This document shows, piece by piece, positions 34,733 to 47,604 of a stretch of 64,000 nt of DNA. Location of the stretch: contig MEHQ01000946.1 of the NCBI GenBank assembly GCA_008828725.1, positions 117,529 to 181,528 on the forward strand, read 5' to 3'. Both the position numbers and the translations under genes were made by a program. Origin of the DNA: Saccharina japonica (Eukaryota > Sar > Phaeophyceae > Laminariales > Laminariaceae). Below the pieces are notes generated by a model, which had not been told where the DNA came from, did no database searches, and saw only the letters and a program-made list of their open reading frames with translations. The stretch's first letter is position 1, and each line of letters starts with the position of its first letter.

Positions 34733-34820
34733 CTCAACTCATTCAGAACTGAAAAAATTGTCCCACCCTAATTCCAAGTAGTTTGTCCCCAAATACGTGG
34801 GACCAGTTCTTAAGGAGTTA
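34733..34820. mobile_element. piggyBac-like MITE, decayed copy P3
   Basis: Left end ctcattcagaactgaaaaa, centre cctaattccaagtagtttgt, right end gggaccagttcttaaggagt then TTAA. The left TTAA has mutated. It matches P2 over its full length. Confidence 0.65.
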
Positions 34821-35559
34821 AGGCACCTTAAGGACTGCACTCCGGTTGGAGGGACGAGACACTTGGAATTAGAGTCACATTTATTTTTATTTTATTTTAT
34901 TTTATTTTCCGATGTGTTTTTTCTTCGTTTCTTTCTTTTTTTTTTTTCTCTCTTTCAACACGTGTACAGACGTAGTCGTGTTTGTTGTGCCCCGTACGAT
35001 GGCATGGCATTGCACTTGTCTGCTCTGCTCACTGCGTAACAATGTGGTTTCTCTGTGCCGTAGTTTCGCGACCACCACAGCAGAGCTTGCATCTCTACGT
35101 ATAGGATTGAAGAACGGGCACGGACACTATTAATACTGGGTGTGCTGGATGACGACGGGTAGACAGAAAAATAATTGCTTCAATGTGAAGAACACACACA
35201 GCACTAGTGCTGCAGTAAAAGGGCGAAGCTCACCACACACCACGTCTGTGCCGTGTGTCAATTCTAGCTCGGTCGTATCACACGAGTGGAACACAACAAC
35301 AACGGTATTGACAACAGTGGTTACCAACGGAAAAACAAAAGAATCACCCATGGACCACCAACGGACATTTTTCGGAGCCGCAAAGGCCTACCAGAATATT
35401 TAGTCCACAAAGAGCACCGCTCCCTGCGTTTAGCACTTTAGACGCCTTATCATCCACCTACGAGTATAAAAATACTACAGGCTGCTGTACTCGCACTACA
35501 GGTACTGCTGTAGACCGGCAATTCCTGACAGTTCACACATCGGCCCGGTCAGCTCCCCA

Positions 35560-35945
35560 TTTAGTGATCTAGCTCTTTCAGGGCAGCTGCATTCCTGATT
35601 TGCATGATCTGCAGTGTCTAGATCGTGTTTGCCTAGTGAGATCTGTATGATCTGTATGATCTGTATGACACGCCCCTTCCCGCGCAAATGTTTGCCGGGC
35701 GAGATCTACTGTAATACATGCTACGGTGCTTGCACAAAACCCTGGTGTACCTCACAGCGGCAAAAAAGCTACGATGTATTATGGAATATAGGGGACCCTG
35801 GTACCTCACAGCGGCAAATAAGATATTTGGTATGCAGGACCTTGGTATCTCACAGCGGCAAATAAAAAAAATGGTAGGGTCTTGGTCTGTCACAACAGCG
35901 AACGAAATACATGGCGGGGTCTAGATGTCTACTGTAGATCGTGAC
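35560..35945. repeat. GATC-rich dispersed element plus short tandem units
   Basis: Contains gcagctgcattcctgat, gagatctgtatgatctgta and tgccgggcgagatctac, matching the other GATC-rich copies. It is followed by three spaced copies of ggtacctcacagcggcaaa-like words (about 35747-35865). Non-coding. Confidence 0.5.
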
Positions 35946-36743
35946 TTGCCCGATGTGCGCTAACTCTTCATCTGTGGCCGTTTGTGCTCGGGGTAAATAA
36001 AGCGACCCGTCAGCATTCAACATACATACCGCTGATAGACACGCCTTTCAGGAAAAAGACAGCACAAGCTTCAAGCGGCAAGGGTACGGTACCCAACGGC
36101 ATCAAACACATGAGGGGCGGAACACGGAGGGGACGGGGGGGTGTACTCGATATTCATGCATGGCCGTAGTCGTATGACCATAGGGGGGGAGGTTCTAGAA
36201 ACAGTAGAGGCCGCGCGCATTCGCCAGTCCCCTCTCTCCCCTCTCTCTCTCTCTCTCCGCCGCCGCCACTGCCGGGGCTGTTTCTCGAGGAGCTTTACGC
36301 ACAGCAGTAAGGCGTCCGCGGTTACTGATCGAGGTTGACCCCTTCCCGTGTGACGATGATACAGCCAAAGTCGCGTCAGTCAGTCGTCGTTTACTTTTCT
36401 TTTTTTTTTGGTTTAAACCCCCCTCGAGAAACTTCATCCGCCCCCCCACGTTTTTTCGGGGGGGGAACAAACTACTTGGAATTAGACAGTAGGCCCTCTT
36501 TTTTATCTTGCAGTGGCAAAACGGTTGATACACGAGTACCACTCCGACCCTGAAAATAAGGATCGTTTGTATACTAACATTCAATAGAAACGCTCCTTAT
36601 ATTTGGGTTCAGAGCGGTATTTAAATAAAGCCAAGGCGACGACCGGGGTACATGCATACGAGCACGACACCTGCTTTTGTGGCTGGGCTGCATTGCCGCC
36701 ATGGACTCTAGCCGCACTTTTTTCGGTTGAGGTTGGGGGGGAG

Positions 36744-36746
<3 letters not shown>

Positions 36747-36797
<51 letters not shown>
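36747..36797. repeat. Poly-G tract (about 51 nt)
   Basis: Uninterrupted G run preceded by ggggggagggag. The exact length is uncertain in any assembly. Potential G-quadruplex. Confidence 0.9.
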
Positions 36798-36798
<1 letters not shown>

Positions 36799-38887
36799 AG
36801 AGCTACTATTGTAGGGCTGCATAATAAGAGTGGAGACGAACGCTGCGGAGGGGATCGAAGAACCCAAGGTTAGGCTTTCCCCGCAACGGGCTCGGGCGAA
36901 TGTGTGATTCGAGGTTTGCTGTTGTTTTCTCCGACCCGACAAAGGCAAAGCGTTTCAGCGCTTGCGGCTCTTGCAGACAAGAAAAAAATCACCGCCTCTG
37001 CAAAGACATCACAACAGCAAGGCGATACGATACGAACGTACGTTATCATCATTATTCATATACCAGTATATGATAGTGTGAATCATGATTGCACTATTAA
37101 TAGTAATACGTCACGTTTCCGGCGGTCGGTCACAAGACAACCCACAGCCCACAGCGCGCGCCTAATTTTCCCGCCTATGTACGATTCCAGTCTGCACTGA
37201 TTCTGTATGCCTGATACCACTGCACGAGCATCGGTGCAGCCGCAACAGTAGCAGCGGCAGAAGTAGTAGCAGCAGCAGCAGCTGCAGTAGCAGCGTTTCA
37301 TTATTCAGGGACGCTGCTATTATACTTGTAACGCTGTTCGTTGGTTTGGCGGGGGCTGGCCGAATGGCGAACAAATGCCCTCGAGAAAGAGGCAGGGTTC
37401 TGATGAGAGGAGACGCAGGCCTGTCGTAATGAGGGAGGGCAGGCCTCTCTCTCAATGACAAAAAAAAAACAAGCATTCTTTCATTGCGCAGGCACCTACC
37501 TGGTACTCTGCTGTATCATACTCTCACACGTACATACCACTGCACTATTATGCTTGTATCAGTACCACGACTCTGTGGCAAGGACACCTGTAGTTCCGCC
37601 GAGCAGTACTTGAAGTATGCGTGTACCGGGTATCAATCATGGCGCATCGGCCTCACACCTTCGAGGCATTTCCAGCTGCGAGTACGAGTGTGCCTATAAA
37701 CCGCACCACGCGTTCGGGCGTGTGTCTTTCGGGCGTGTAAAACAAAGCGACGAGAGCCCTTGCGTGTATCATACATATGTGCAGTAGTAGCACTACGGAC
37801 GGTGCAAGCGACAAGCGCCCGTGCGTGTACCATACGTACTACGGTAGAACTACTACAGCAGTGGTAGTACGGACGGTGCACCAGGTACCAGGTCGACCAA
37901 GTATGATATGTACCGGGTAGTCGAGCAGCCGAGCTCGCAAGCGATGGTTGTTGCTCGGGGGGGGGGGCGGGAAACGTGCCCGTTTCTTCCACACTGCCAC
38001 CAGCACAACACGAGCTCTGCCGAGAAGGGGGCGTGGAACACTTCGGCAACAGGGATAGCCGACAGCAGTAGCCTCCGCCGCTGCTTTTCGTTCCCTCGGT
38101 CGTTCTCTCTTGCTTACCCGACCGGGGCGGTAGTGCGGCAATATAATCCTGTAAGCATGTACAGCAGGCAGGTATATACCGCGTACAGCAGTACTCGTAC
38201 AGCAGACATGTGCCCCAGGCAGGTACGAGTACCAGGTACAGCGTCGTACGGCAGTACGAGTACGGCATCAGCGCACAGACTAATATTCGAGCAACGGGGC
38301 AGCTTTCGTAGGACTTTCTTCATGAACCACGACGCTCTGTATCGAGTGGCTTGCTTGCTACACTTGTCGAAGGGACCAAAGCTTTGAGCGTCATCTGTGC
38401 CGCGATTCCGTCGAGTCTAGCGTCGCCGTGCTCGTCGTTGACGCCGCATGTCAAGCACGGCAGCACGGCCGGCAGACGGTTGAGAGTTGAGACGATTGCT
38501 GAAAGGAACAGCAACAAGACAGGCCTGTTTACGTTGCGATTTTGTTGATGTTTTCCAACAACTTCAGCACACACAGGCTTGAAACAAGGCCAAGGACGAC
38601 ACTTCACGGCTTGCCCCGCAACGACACCACGGTCAGCACGTTACCCCTCACTCACCATTTTAATTCCGAGTTCAAAGCCTCACAGACCCAGCTCCAGCTC
38701 CTCGACGAAAAAAGTGAAGTGGACTGGGCGTAAACTCGGCTGCAAATACGCAAGTAAACGCCTTCTGCGAATTGTGGAAACCCCAAAAAACGGCTCGATG
38801 TTGAACACAGAGCGGCCACACCCGACCGGCGTACAACCAGAGACACGCACGGACGCCAACCAATCTACCTCATGCTAAAGCGCAGGC

Positions 38888-41800
38888 ATGGTAAGCCCCC
38901 CGTGGGAGCCGTACCCCGAGCAGAAGCGGAAGCTCGAAGAACGAGCCAAGAGGCCCAAACACAAACCAGATCGACAAAAATCTAATGGTAAAAAGCATCG
39001 CAGAAATCCGGCGACTGATTCGTCGTTCTCGTCCTCCAGCTCGGCGTCAGACGGCCGTGCACCGCCAGCCAATACAGACTCTGTTGCCGACGATCACCAA
39101 CACCACACCCATGGAGCGTATCGGAAAGACGGTCATGTTCGGGTGCGCCCTGATGACTGCTGGTGTCTTCGCGAGAGCGGCTGCGGTGATGAGGATGGGT
39201 GCTGCGTTGAAGACTTGCCAGGGGCGTTGGTTTGCCCTTGTTTTCAGGGTGCTTCCGCCGTCAACATCCTGGAGGTGAGAGTACGAGCAAACTGCCGTTG
39301 AGGATTTTCTTCGGCTCATACGAGTACGAGATTGCTCCGCTTTGAGGTTATCTAGACATTTACGTCACCGGTTCATGAGGCACCCTTAGCTTTCCTGTGT
39401 CACTTCCTCGTACGTATAGCACATGTGTGCGGTCTTGGCTCTGCAGAACGACCGGAAGTTCTTACTTCAGGTGCGTGCAATATACATACATACCTGGTAT
39501 CAGTCAATTATTTTCCACAGATAGATACATACTCGGAGACACGCTCCCTGAATTATGCAGCCTCAGATTTTGTTCTCCTCATATACAGGAATGTACATCC
39601 TGCATGGGGACATAAAACCCACACGCACGAGTATATACGTGCGATCGAAGTACAGTACTCTGTATCATACTCAGCTTGTAAACATGAGTTTCGGCGAAAT
39701 CCTCAGTCTCATCACAGCTGTTATTTGAAAAAACAAAAAGAATGAATAGGGGAATCAATGCCTCGCAACGACTACGAATTCTACTGCAATACGTTGCGCC
39801 TATATACCACCTTCGCGCAACATCCTTCCGATACGCGACATGTGATACCCACATGGCCCAGAGTAAGCTCGAAGTGGATACGTGCGGCGTTTGCATGGAA
39901 GACGGGAAGCTCCGGAGCTGCTGCCACCGGCACTACTGCAAGCTGTGCTACGAGGGCACCGGCAACTGCCCCGGCTGCCACCTAATCACGGTCGGTGCCA
40001 ACAAAGGCTTGTTAACGCAAGACAACCTACAACCCGACGGCGCGGCGGGCGGAGCGGGAAAGGCGCCAGTCGTCCGAGAAGGCGAAGAGTGTCGCTCGTG
40101 TCTCCGGCAAGGGTTCGCCCGCAAGTGCTGCGGCGAGTTCTACTGCAGCGACTGCTACTTCAGGGGCGGCCACTGCCCTAGCTGCCAGTTTCCAGCGGAG
40201 AGAAGGATCAAGTACCAGAGGGTACCGCGAGACCCCGGGTTCGTCCCCGTGCTCATCGGCTACGCGGCGACCGTGCTCGTTTCCCTGGCTGTGTTGGCCT
40301 GCGTTTCGGTGGCCGTGGCCAACAACAACAGCGTGATCACGACTGTGTTTGGCCAGAAGTGTTACGGCTTCTTTCCGAGCTGCATTGCGGGCCCTAAATG
40401 CGTCGCGTTCGAGGGGGACACGGCGGACGGCCTGGCACCGATCACGGAGTGGAGTTCTTGCGACGACCAGTCGACTGTGGAGAAGGTCTACGGTGGCTAC
40501 TGTGTGTTCGATGAGGAGGTGCGAGAGTGCTCTAGTGGGATACCCTAATGGGGTAGCAGACATCGGTGCCGACTGTCGGGGATTACGTTGTTTTTTGCGC
40601 CGCATTTCAACGCCTGCACTACTAAAAACTTTCAGATGACTGATAGTCGTCGCAAAACTTGCTGTACCGTCGCTGCTAAGGTGCTTTGCACACGCCTTGG
40701 ATGCGTTCCTTGATTATCGCGCTATACCGGTGTCGGCCCTCTCACAAGCAACCTGAAATCATAAGTTAGGCTAACATCCTTAGGCTAGCATCATTCGGCT
40801 CACATCCTTAGGCTAAGAGCCTTAGGCTAACATCCTTATTCTGGCGGAGCGAGAAGGGGGTAGATTTGTTACAATTTGCTACGAGTATAGTCGGTGGGCG
40901 CCTAGACTACACATATATATGTATAGTTATGTTTGTGAAATTTTCGCACTTTTCGCAACTTTTCTCTTCGCGCGAGCGCTTTTCGGCAAAACGCTAAGTA
41001 CCCCGACACGGGAGGCCCGGCCGGACACATTGGTCGAGGTTTGGGCTCGATCCGAGCTCTGTGGCTCGCGTGGCGGGCGCTCGAAGTTTTTTTCCCCGCG
41101 GGAGTGGATAAGCCGATTTCCCGGGTTTTCTGCATGAGGCCATGTTTTTGTCCAGTCGTGCGTTTTTTGTGCGTTTCTTGCCGAGAGCACGGGAGCACAC
41201 ACGAACAGCAGCAGCACCGCAGAGAGCGTGTTACAAACATTGCAACCTCAATGTTACAACCCTACCGCCCAGCAGCAGCAGCAGCAGCAGCAGGCATCAC
41301 ACGATGCATGCGCGTGCCTCAGATCCGTGCTGTACCGTGACGAGTTGCTTTTGTCGAAGCCTGCGATTTTCCTCATGGTATCATACCAGTACCTGCAGAT
41401 CGATGCTCATGTACGAATCTCTCCGCTGTCCCGAAATGTAATAAACTTTTGTTTATTAAAACTATATATAAACTGTCGTTACTTTTCCGGACAGAGTGAT
41501 ACAACACTGTGCGCCTCGAAGGCAGATCTGTGGTATGCTCTGTTGTTGCTTCGTACGAGTAGTTGCTTTCATAGGAGCCAGCAATCCGTTATCAAACGAC
41601 ACCACCACCACCACCACTCTTCTGCCCGCTGCTGCTGTTGATGGGCTCCATGTGTCATGCGTACGTGCCAGAATAACGCTCATCTGCGCTGTAGTGCTGT
41701 GGCTAGCTGTGTCTATCGGAGCCTACCGTCCATAATCCACACCATCTATCTACCCGCTGCTGCTGTTGATGTTGCTGTAGTGCTGTGGCTAGCTGTGTCT

Positions 41801-44800
41801 ATCGGAGCCTACCGTCCATAATCCACACCATGTATCTACTCTTTTCTGTTCTGCTGCAGTGTGTGACAGAGCCACGCCCACTCTGACTGGAAATGAATGA
41901 CCGCTTTTGAATACCACGATACATCAAACAACATGCAACGAACACAAGCAACGCCACAGCCCCGGAAGAAGCACAAGCAGCAGACGTGCCTGTGGCGGAT
42001 CCACCGTATGCTGCTGTGGCTATTAATTAGTGGTTGCTTCATCGCAGGCTCGCATCCATCATCAGGCACCACCACCTCTCTCTCTCTTCTACTGCTGTTG
42101 TTGCTTGCTGCTGTGCTTGCATCATGTATGTGCGGCCTGTCGTTTGTCTGACGCGGGCCGCGACAAATAATCGTGTACGTAGCAGTACGTGGAAAACGTA
42201 TCTATATCATCTTTGAAAATATAGGCAAACGGTCACCATGCACGATTCTATGCTCGAAGGCATGAGTTCGATCCTTGGCGATGACTACGTATGATACTCT
42301 TTTTTTTTTGTATTGTACGTAACCCAGACTCCCATAATATAAGACAGGAAGCACACAAAAATCAAGTGGATTTCTTAGGCAGGTGTGGTGGACACTTTCA
42401 GCCCCTTCTTCGGTGCATCCTTTTCTACTTCTTCTGTAAATATTTTATTATCTCACCACTACTCTGTACGAGTACTGTGTTCCATGTGTCACGTGTGCGT
42501 GCGTGTGCGGTGTGTGCCGTGTCATGCGCGTGTGTGCAGCGTGTCACGCTTTTGTAGGGTTTTCAAACGTTTTTTTTGTCGGGAGTTCTCTCTCTCGGTT
42601 TTGTGCGGGATAGACCTTTCCTTACCTTGAGCGCCACAACAATTAAATATGTTACGAGTATTTCAATATATTGACAAATACGTTTGGCGGGATCGTTCAC
42701 AAATATCTAAAAGAACGATCGAGTCAATAGTATCGGTTCCACCATATTTCCGAGTATGTTTTATCTCCAAAAATGCAGGTGTTGTAGTTCTAAAAAGGTC
42801 TACATATTTATTTATGAACCTTAATACGAGGATATTTCTTAACATGTATATATGGCATGTGCTATTAATACGTACCAGGTATACAATATGATATGTGTAT
42901 GATTCAACATCACATGCTGTTATTTTAATATTAATAGTAGGTTTTCGATTCGCCCTTGCGCCACTCCCCCAGTCACGTCCCGGAGGGGAACCTTGTATAT
43001 ATATATATATCTATCAAGTATATTTTTTAATTTCTAGGCTAGATTTCTTAACATCTGTTTTCTTACTAGACGGCCGGTACTGTACCGCTTACATGCCCTT
43101 GATGTTCTCCGGCAACCGCGAAAGTCTAAGCAAGTCGCGGGGGTGATCGATGGGAACAAGTGCAGTACTCGTAGCAATGAGTGGTCGCCGCATGCTAAAC
43201 CCTGCAGACCGCCGATGAACGCTGTGGGTGCGAAAGAGAAGGCACTACAGTAACGACTTCAACCTACAGTAAGCAAAGACGTCGTGATTGTCTGCATCTC
43301 TGCACGCCCAGCTCTCCTAGTTCTTGCGTACCTGACAAGGTCCCGAAAGTTGGGGGCGGTACTCGGCCGGACATGCCCAAACGCCTTAAAACCAACCAAC
43401 CGACAAACAAACACACACATATGCAAACAACCTAACAGGTGTACATCTATTCCGGTGGAAAGTGGGGCTTTGATTTCTGCGCGGACGACTTCCTGTCCTC
43501 GTCGAGCGGAGTGTATGTGTTCGAAGACACGTTCGAGCTGTGGGCCACCCAGAACATATCTGCCAACGCCATGGCGTCTGCGCGCTGGGACCACGTGATC
43601 AACGGAGAGCTGTCACAAATCTGTGGCGTGGGAGACGGGTCGAAGACGATGGTTTTCTCGGGGGCAAACTACAGGGAGGTGGAGACGTTGGACTTGGAGA
43701 TGAGGTGAATGGACACAGCCGTGTCTGCCACTACCATCGTAACCGTTTCGATTTTGATTAAAACAAAATATGACGAATATGCATCATACGTCAGTTGTGA
43801 GTTCGACTAATAAAGTGGTTGGTACTCAGCTTTGGAACCTGCGGGATACATCGGCCACCCTTATCTTGTGGCCCTCGTGAAAAAAATGAAATTAATTTGT
43901 CTACGAGCTTCATGGAATTGATTGCAGTACCCCACCCTGGGGATCGAGTGCATGCAGAGGTTTGAGACAGGGCGACCTGACACTGGGTCGTTTAGCTCCT
44001 TCTCTTATTGGGTTAGGGTCTATATAGCAGTGAGTTATTCCTGCGGCTAATGAGCTTCCACGTAGTGCTCCGGTTAGTGATCCCCGCTCGCGGTGTTTGA
44101 TGTACTGCTAGCGTAAGACTCGTTCTGGGCCGTGTCAGAAGCACGAATCAAGTGATTGACGCCATAAGATGAGTTTTGTCGGTGTCGGTGCCAGCTTCGT
44201 TCGAGCGAGTCAATGACGGATGCTATGATACGTGCGTTTTCAATGGCAATGCCCGCCCTCGTTTGCACTGGACAGCAGTATTACCCAGCAATACGAATGG
44301 TAGGTGTGGGCGACGGTTTTCTTGTGCCGGTGCAAGCAAGGAGTTTCGGAAAAAAAAAAGGCGCTCACGCGGATTAAGCTTGGTCTTGCGCTATGTAGAT
44401 GGTCCCGCTTGATGCTTTGGCATCACTATTGCCTCTCACATCCCATACCTGTTTGTGAATTATGTCTATGTGATGTGTCTAAAGTAAGCACCGGCCAGCC
44501 TTTTCACGTCTCAGGGATTGGTATGCATGATAAAATGCTCAAATTTTGATTCGGCGCCCGGCCCTATGATGGACTGTTTGCGCCCCGCCTTATCAACAAA
44601 TTCGACGGCGTCATCCAAACGCAAGAAAGTCCGGTTCACAAGCGATTTTTAGTACCAGGATGCAGCTCATTCTTCGTATGACTCGTCGAACACCTCACGG
44701 CGATTCGCGCTTGGTGCAAGCAAATGTCTTCCTGGTCGGTGAAAACCCGACGTGCTCTGTCTCGGCATTGTACGGATGCGAGGGTCTATGGTCATACGAC

Positions 44801-47544
44801 TACGGCCATGCATGACATGAGTACCTCCCCCCCTTTATACCCCGACAGCTACGGTGGCAGGCTGGTATTCTTGATCAAGATGGGACCCTCCGTGGCGGAC
44901 TCGTCGGCTGTGCTCTGCAAGCCCGCGTACGGTGGGAACGTGTACATTTACTACTCGCTCGACAGCGGAGACACGTGGGAGACGCTCACCATCCTGGAGA
45001 CGTTTGCTTACCGCAAGGAGGAATTCACGGAGGTAAGCTTAATAACAGCCTTGCGTGTGCTATCTTGGTACGAGTCGCCCTAGAGGTATAACGCCTCCTT
45101 ATCAGGCGCAAGCAGGGACCGAGGGGTTGGTGCGGAACCGAGGGGGAACAAAAGCGGAGTTGCATACATACGCGATGGCAGGGTAAGGGAGACACGAGGA
45201 GGCTGCTGTATACAACAGTACGTGCTCCTCCTCCTCCTCCTCCTCCGAACGATCGTAGCCTGCGGACATCCTTAAGTGGGGTAAAGGGCGAGACTCTCAC
45301 CCACGAACTTACACCAAATATGACTGTCACATCGACACCTTGTTTTCGAATTCGGTGCCTTGATCTGAGAGGTTTTGGACCGAATAAATCAACCATTTGT
45401 TGTGGCTTCGTCAAGGTGTGAACAGGCTTTAGGCTTCATTTTCTGATAATTTCGGGAGGCAGACGGACTTTAGGCTTCAATTTTGTTTCTCTCACTTTGA
45501 CACCCAACAGGCAGAGCGCCGCGTACGGTGCGCCCGTTTCCCCCGGTCTCTCGCATTGTGGGTAAACCCATGACTATTAATAGATTACTACTGTAGAACA
45601 TACGTAGCCATTTCGTTTCGTTTTTCTGTGCCCTTACACGCACCATGTGTTCTGTGTTTTTTTTTCCTTCATTTTTTAAAGTACATCCTGGCACACCCTG
45701 GTACCCTTTCTGATCGTAATATACAGGATAAATGTAGTGATGCTCCACTGAGCCAACTCAGTCAGCTCCTTGTTCTCCCTCCCGTTCCACAGTGTATCTG
45801 GCCACGCTTTCAAGGGTAAACCAATACTCTTCTTTCGGTATTTTTGTCTCACGAAGATTTTTCTCTATCGACGATTTGTTGCTGTTGCTGCTGCTGCCGT
45901 GTTGCTGCTGTGTGTTGCCCTGTTGGCTATAAGGTGGAGATAGAGGTGCCATCTAGTTTGGTCTCGAGCGCGGTACGCTTCAAGTGGAAGCAGGAGAACT
46001 TCGAGAACGCTCTCGAGTTCTGGGCACTGGACAACATACAGGTACGAGCACGAGTAAGGATGAAGTTGTTCGAGCGGGAGTAACACGTGTGTTGGTGCAA
46101 GAGTTTTACGCTTGTTTTTGTTGCGCGAAGACAGGAGACCGGGACCTACCCCTTGCACAACGTGGGCGTAATAGAAAATTCTTGTGGAAACGTTGAACAA
46201 TGCATATATAGTAGCAAACCCCACAACAAGGTGTCGACAACCTCTCCATTCGGTACGACTACGTATATACGTAGTGGTGTTCTACATTGTTCAAAGTCTC
46301 CACAATGATTTGTTGTTTACGCCCACATTGTGCAACGGGCGGGGGGGGGGGTGTACTCATGTCGTGCACGGCCGTAGTCGTATGACCATATACCCTCGCA
46401 TCCCTACAATGCCGGGACGGAGCACGTTGGGTTTTCACCAACCAGGCAGACATTGCTTGCACCAAGCGCGAAGCGCCGTGAGGTATTGGGCGAGTCGCAT
46501 GGAGGGTGAGCTGCATCCTGCTAAGAACCGCCTCTGAGGCGGACTTGCATATGGACGACAGCTTCAATGAGTTAATTTAATTTCTGGTGTGGCCACTTCC
46601 GGAGACAGCAATGGGTTTTACTATGTAACTGCCTCTCGGACGCCTTACCATATTAACACTACGTGATACGACCATTCCCCTTGTGCGGAGCAAAGGTTCT
46701 CCACCCCGCACAAATGATCTACTCGACCGCCAGCTTTGGTGACCGCCAAAAACAAAAACGGCACCCTGGTTGTCTAGCTCACGCAGCGAGCAGCGTGTTT
46801 TACAGCGTCGTTGCCAACCGACGCCAACCCAACCTATAAATATATCATATATTTATAGGGGGGGGGGGGCTCCCAGCCACCTGTGCATGGCGTACGTCCT
46901 CCTATACCGGACTGAATTTTGACCCTTCGTGTCTCAAGTTTAAAGCAATAATAGTGTTTATTTTTTAGGTGGTTCAAACGCCATCACTATACTTGGGTGA
47001 CAGAGCCCTCCTCCCGCGATTTTGTTGACAGGACAGCTACGAGCATGGCGCAGACGCCTCTCAATTTGTTTAAGGGGCGCACTGGGGTAGCGGTACAATA
47101 ATATGGCGGATTGGACATGATTAGTGTACCGAGTTACCAAACTACCTACAACAGTTTTCAGCAAGGATACGTGTCTAAACAATATTCCATAATAAATTTG
47201 CAGATCACGCCGGTAGTGGAAGAAAAGCGCTCCCACGTACGCTACGCGGGAGGGGGGGGGGGACACTCACACCATACCCCCTTTCCTCGCCCGCCTGCTC
47301 TTTTGTGTCGCCGTTCATTCGACATGGAGGACAGGTGCTCAGCTACTTCTCCCCAGATTGGCACGAGACCGCGGCGTTCGACGCGACTGCAGACGTCCAG
47401 ACGCAGACGCTGCGGGAGATACGTTGCTGCTTCAACAGCGAGCAGTGCGACTTGAGCAAACGACAGCAAGAGGCTGTCGACTGCTCTCAGTACACCACCG
47501 AGACGTCCGACGAGCGGGCACTCTTAGGCGCAGAGCTTTTCGTG
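38888..47544 (+). CDS. Membrane protein with twin Cys modules and reelin-like ectodomain (3' end open)
   Basis: Seven exons: 38888-39274, 39447-39470, 39862-40518, 43439-43704, 44849-45032, 45934-46041, 47335-47544. All join in phase (612 aa so far, no stop reached). Residues 1-129 are charged and Ser-rich, ending in a Cys-rich stretch (CWCLRESGCG, LVCPCFQGASAVNILE). Exon 2 is an 8-codon microexon (NDRKFLLQ). Exon 3 has two modules of identical spacing, C-x2-C-x8-CC-x4-C-x2-C-Y-x5-C-P-x-C, at residues 145-176 and 214-245. They are probably zinc-binding and RING-like. One transmembrane helix follows at about 265-290 (VPVLIGYAATVLVSLAVLAC). The rest resembles reelin subrepeats: GKWGFDFCADDF, TMVFSGANYREVETLDLEMS-YGGRLVF, YYSLDSGDTWETL and VRFKWKQENFENALEFWALDN. 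Topology is then Cys modules inside, reelin fold outside. The start is the first Met after an in-frame stop. Function is not established. The protein may continue into the CAX exons downstream. Confidence 0.7.
39518..39730 (-). repeat. Dispersed element E, copy 1 (intron 2 of reelin-like gene)
   Basis: In reverse orientation it shares attttgttctcctcatatac, gtacatcctgca, ggacataaaa, cagcttgtaaacatgagttt and cgaaatcctc with the elements at 49795-49990 and 52375-52575. No open frame. Confidence 0.65.
40519..43438 (+). other. Intron 3 of reelin-like gene
   Basis: 2.9 kb without an exon of the gene. It contains a degenerate cttaggctaacat minisatellite (40757-40840), CAG/CAA-type runs near 41200-41295, a directly repeated block of about 66 bp (ctgtggctagctgtgtctat at about 41697 and 41783), and an AT-rich part with two tattaat palindromes near 42858-42935. 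A stretch at 42240-42310 has a B-box-like gagttcgatcc followed by a T run but no A box. Confidence 0.6.
44710..44830 (-). repeat. Dispersed element C, copy abutting a splice acceptor
   Basis: Read on the plus strand: ggtcggtgaaaacccgacgt, cggcattgtacggatgcgag, ggtctatggtcatacgacta, cggccatgcatgacatgagt, acc and a C run. Its C run at 44826-44833 merges with the polypyrimidine region of the intron 4 acceptor (AG at 44847-44848). Confidence 0.75.
46130..46350. mobile_element. Palindromic MITE with poly-C/G arms (copy 3)
   Basis: Left gagaccgggacctacccctt, gcacaacgtgggcgtaatag, interior gatgcatata-like and gtgtcgacaacctctccatt, right acgcccacattgtgcaa then a G run. The right end runs directly into element C at 46350, so one element probably inserted in or beside the other through the G run. 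It lies in intron 6 of the reelin-like gene. Confidence 0.6.
46350..46560 (+). repeat. Dispersed element C, long copy 1
   Basis: A G run, gtgtactcatgtcgtgcacg, gccgtagtcgtatgaccata, accctcgcatccctacaatg, cgggacggagcacgttgg, then an extension with gcttgcaccaagcgcg, cgccgtgaggtattgggcga, gagctgcatcctgctaa and gcatatggacgacagct. It is nearly identical to 47605-47835. The extension is absent from the shorter copies. Confidence 0.75.
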
Positions 47545-47604
47545 GTGAGGAATAAGTTATTTTGGAGTTTTTTTCACCGCAGTGCGTTTTTCCACCCTGA
47601 TGAC

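Larger units (their letters stand above)
33750..38887. other. Region between coiled-coil gene and reelin-like gene
   Basis: About 5.1 kb. It must contain the missing 5' exons and promoter of the coiled-coil gene, but I could not identify them. Weak candidates are short minus frames at about 36230-36400 (RRLTDATLAVSSSHGKG) and 38320-38470 (CGVNDEHGDARLDGIAAQ), neither with a domain. It also holds a MITE of family A (34447-34643), a TTAA-type palindrome (34733-34820), a GATC-rich element (35560-35945), an element C fragment (36148-36186), a poly-G run of about 51 (36747-36797) and a trinucleotide-rich stretch (37225-37295). Confidence 0.5.

Noticed and set aside
42240..42315. tRNA candidate with gagttcgatcc and a downstream T run
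   Set aside because: No A box or acceptor-stem pairing upstream at the right distance. The T-arm does not pair convincingly.
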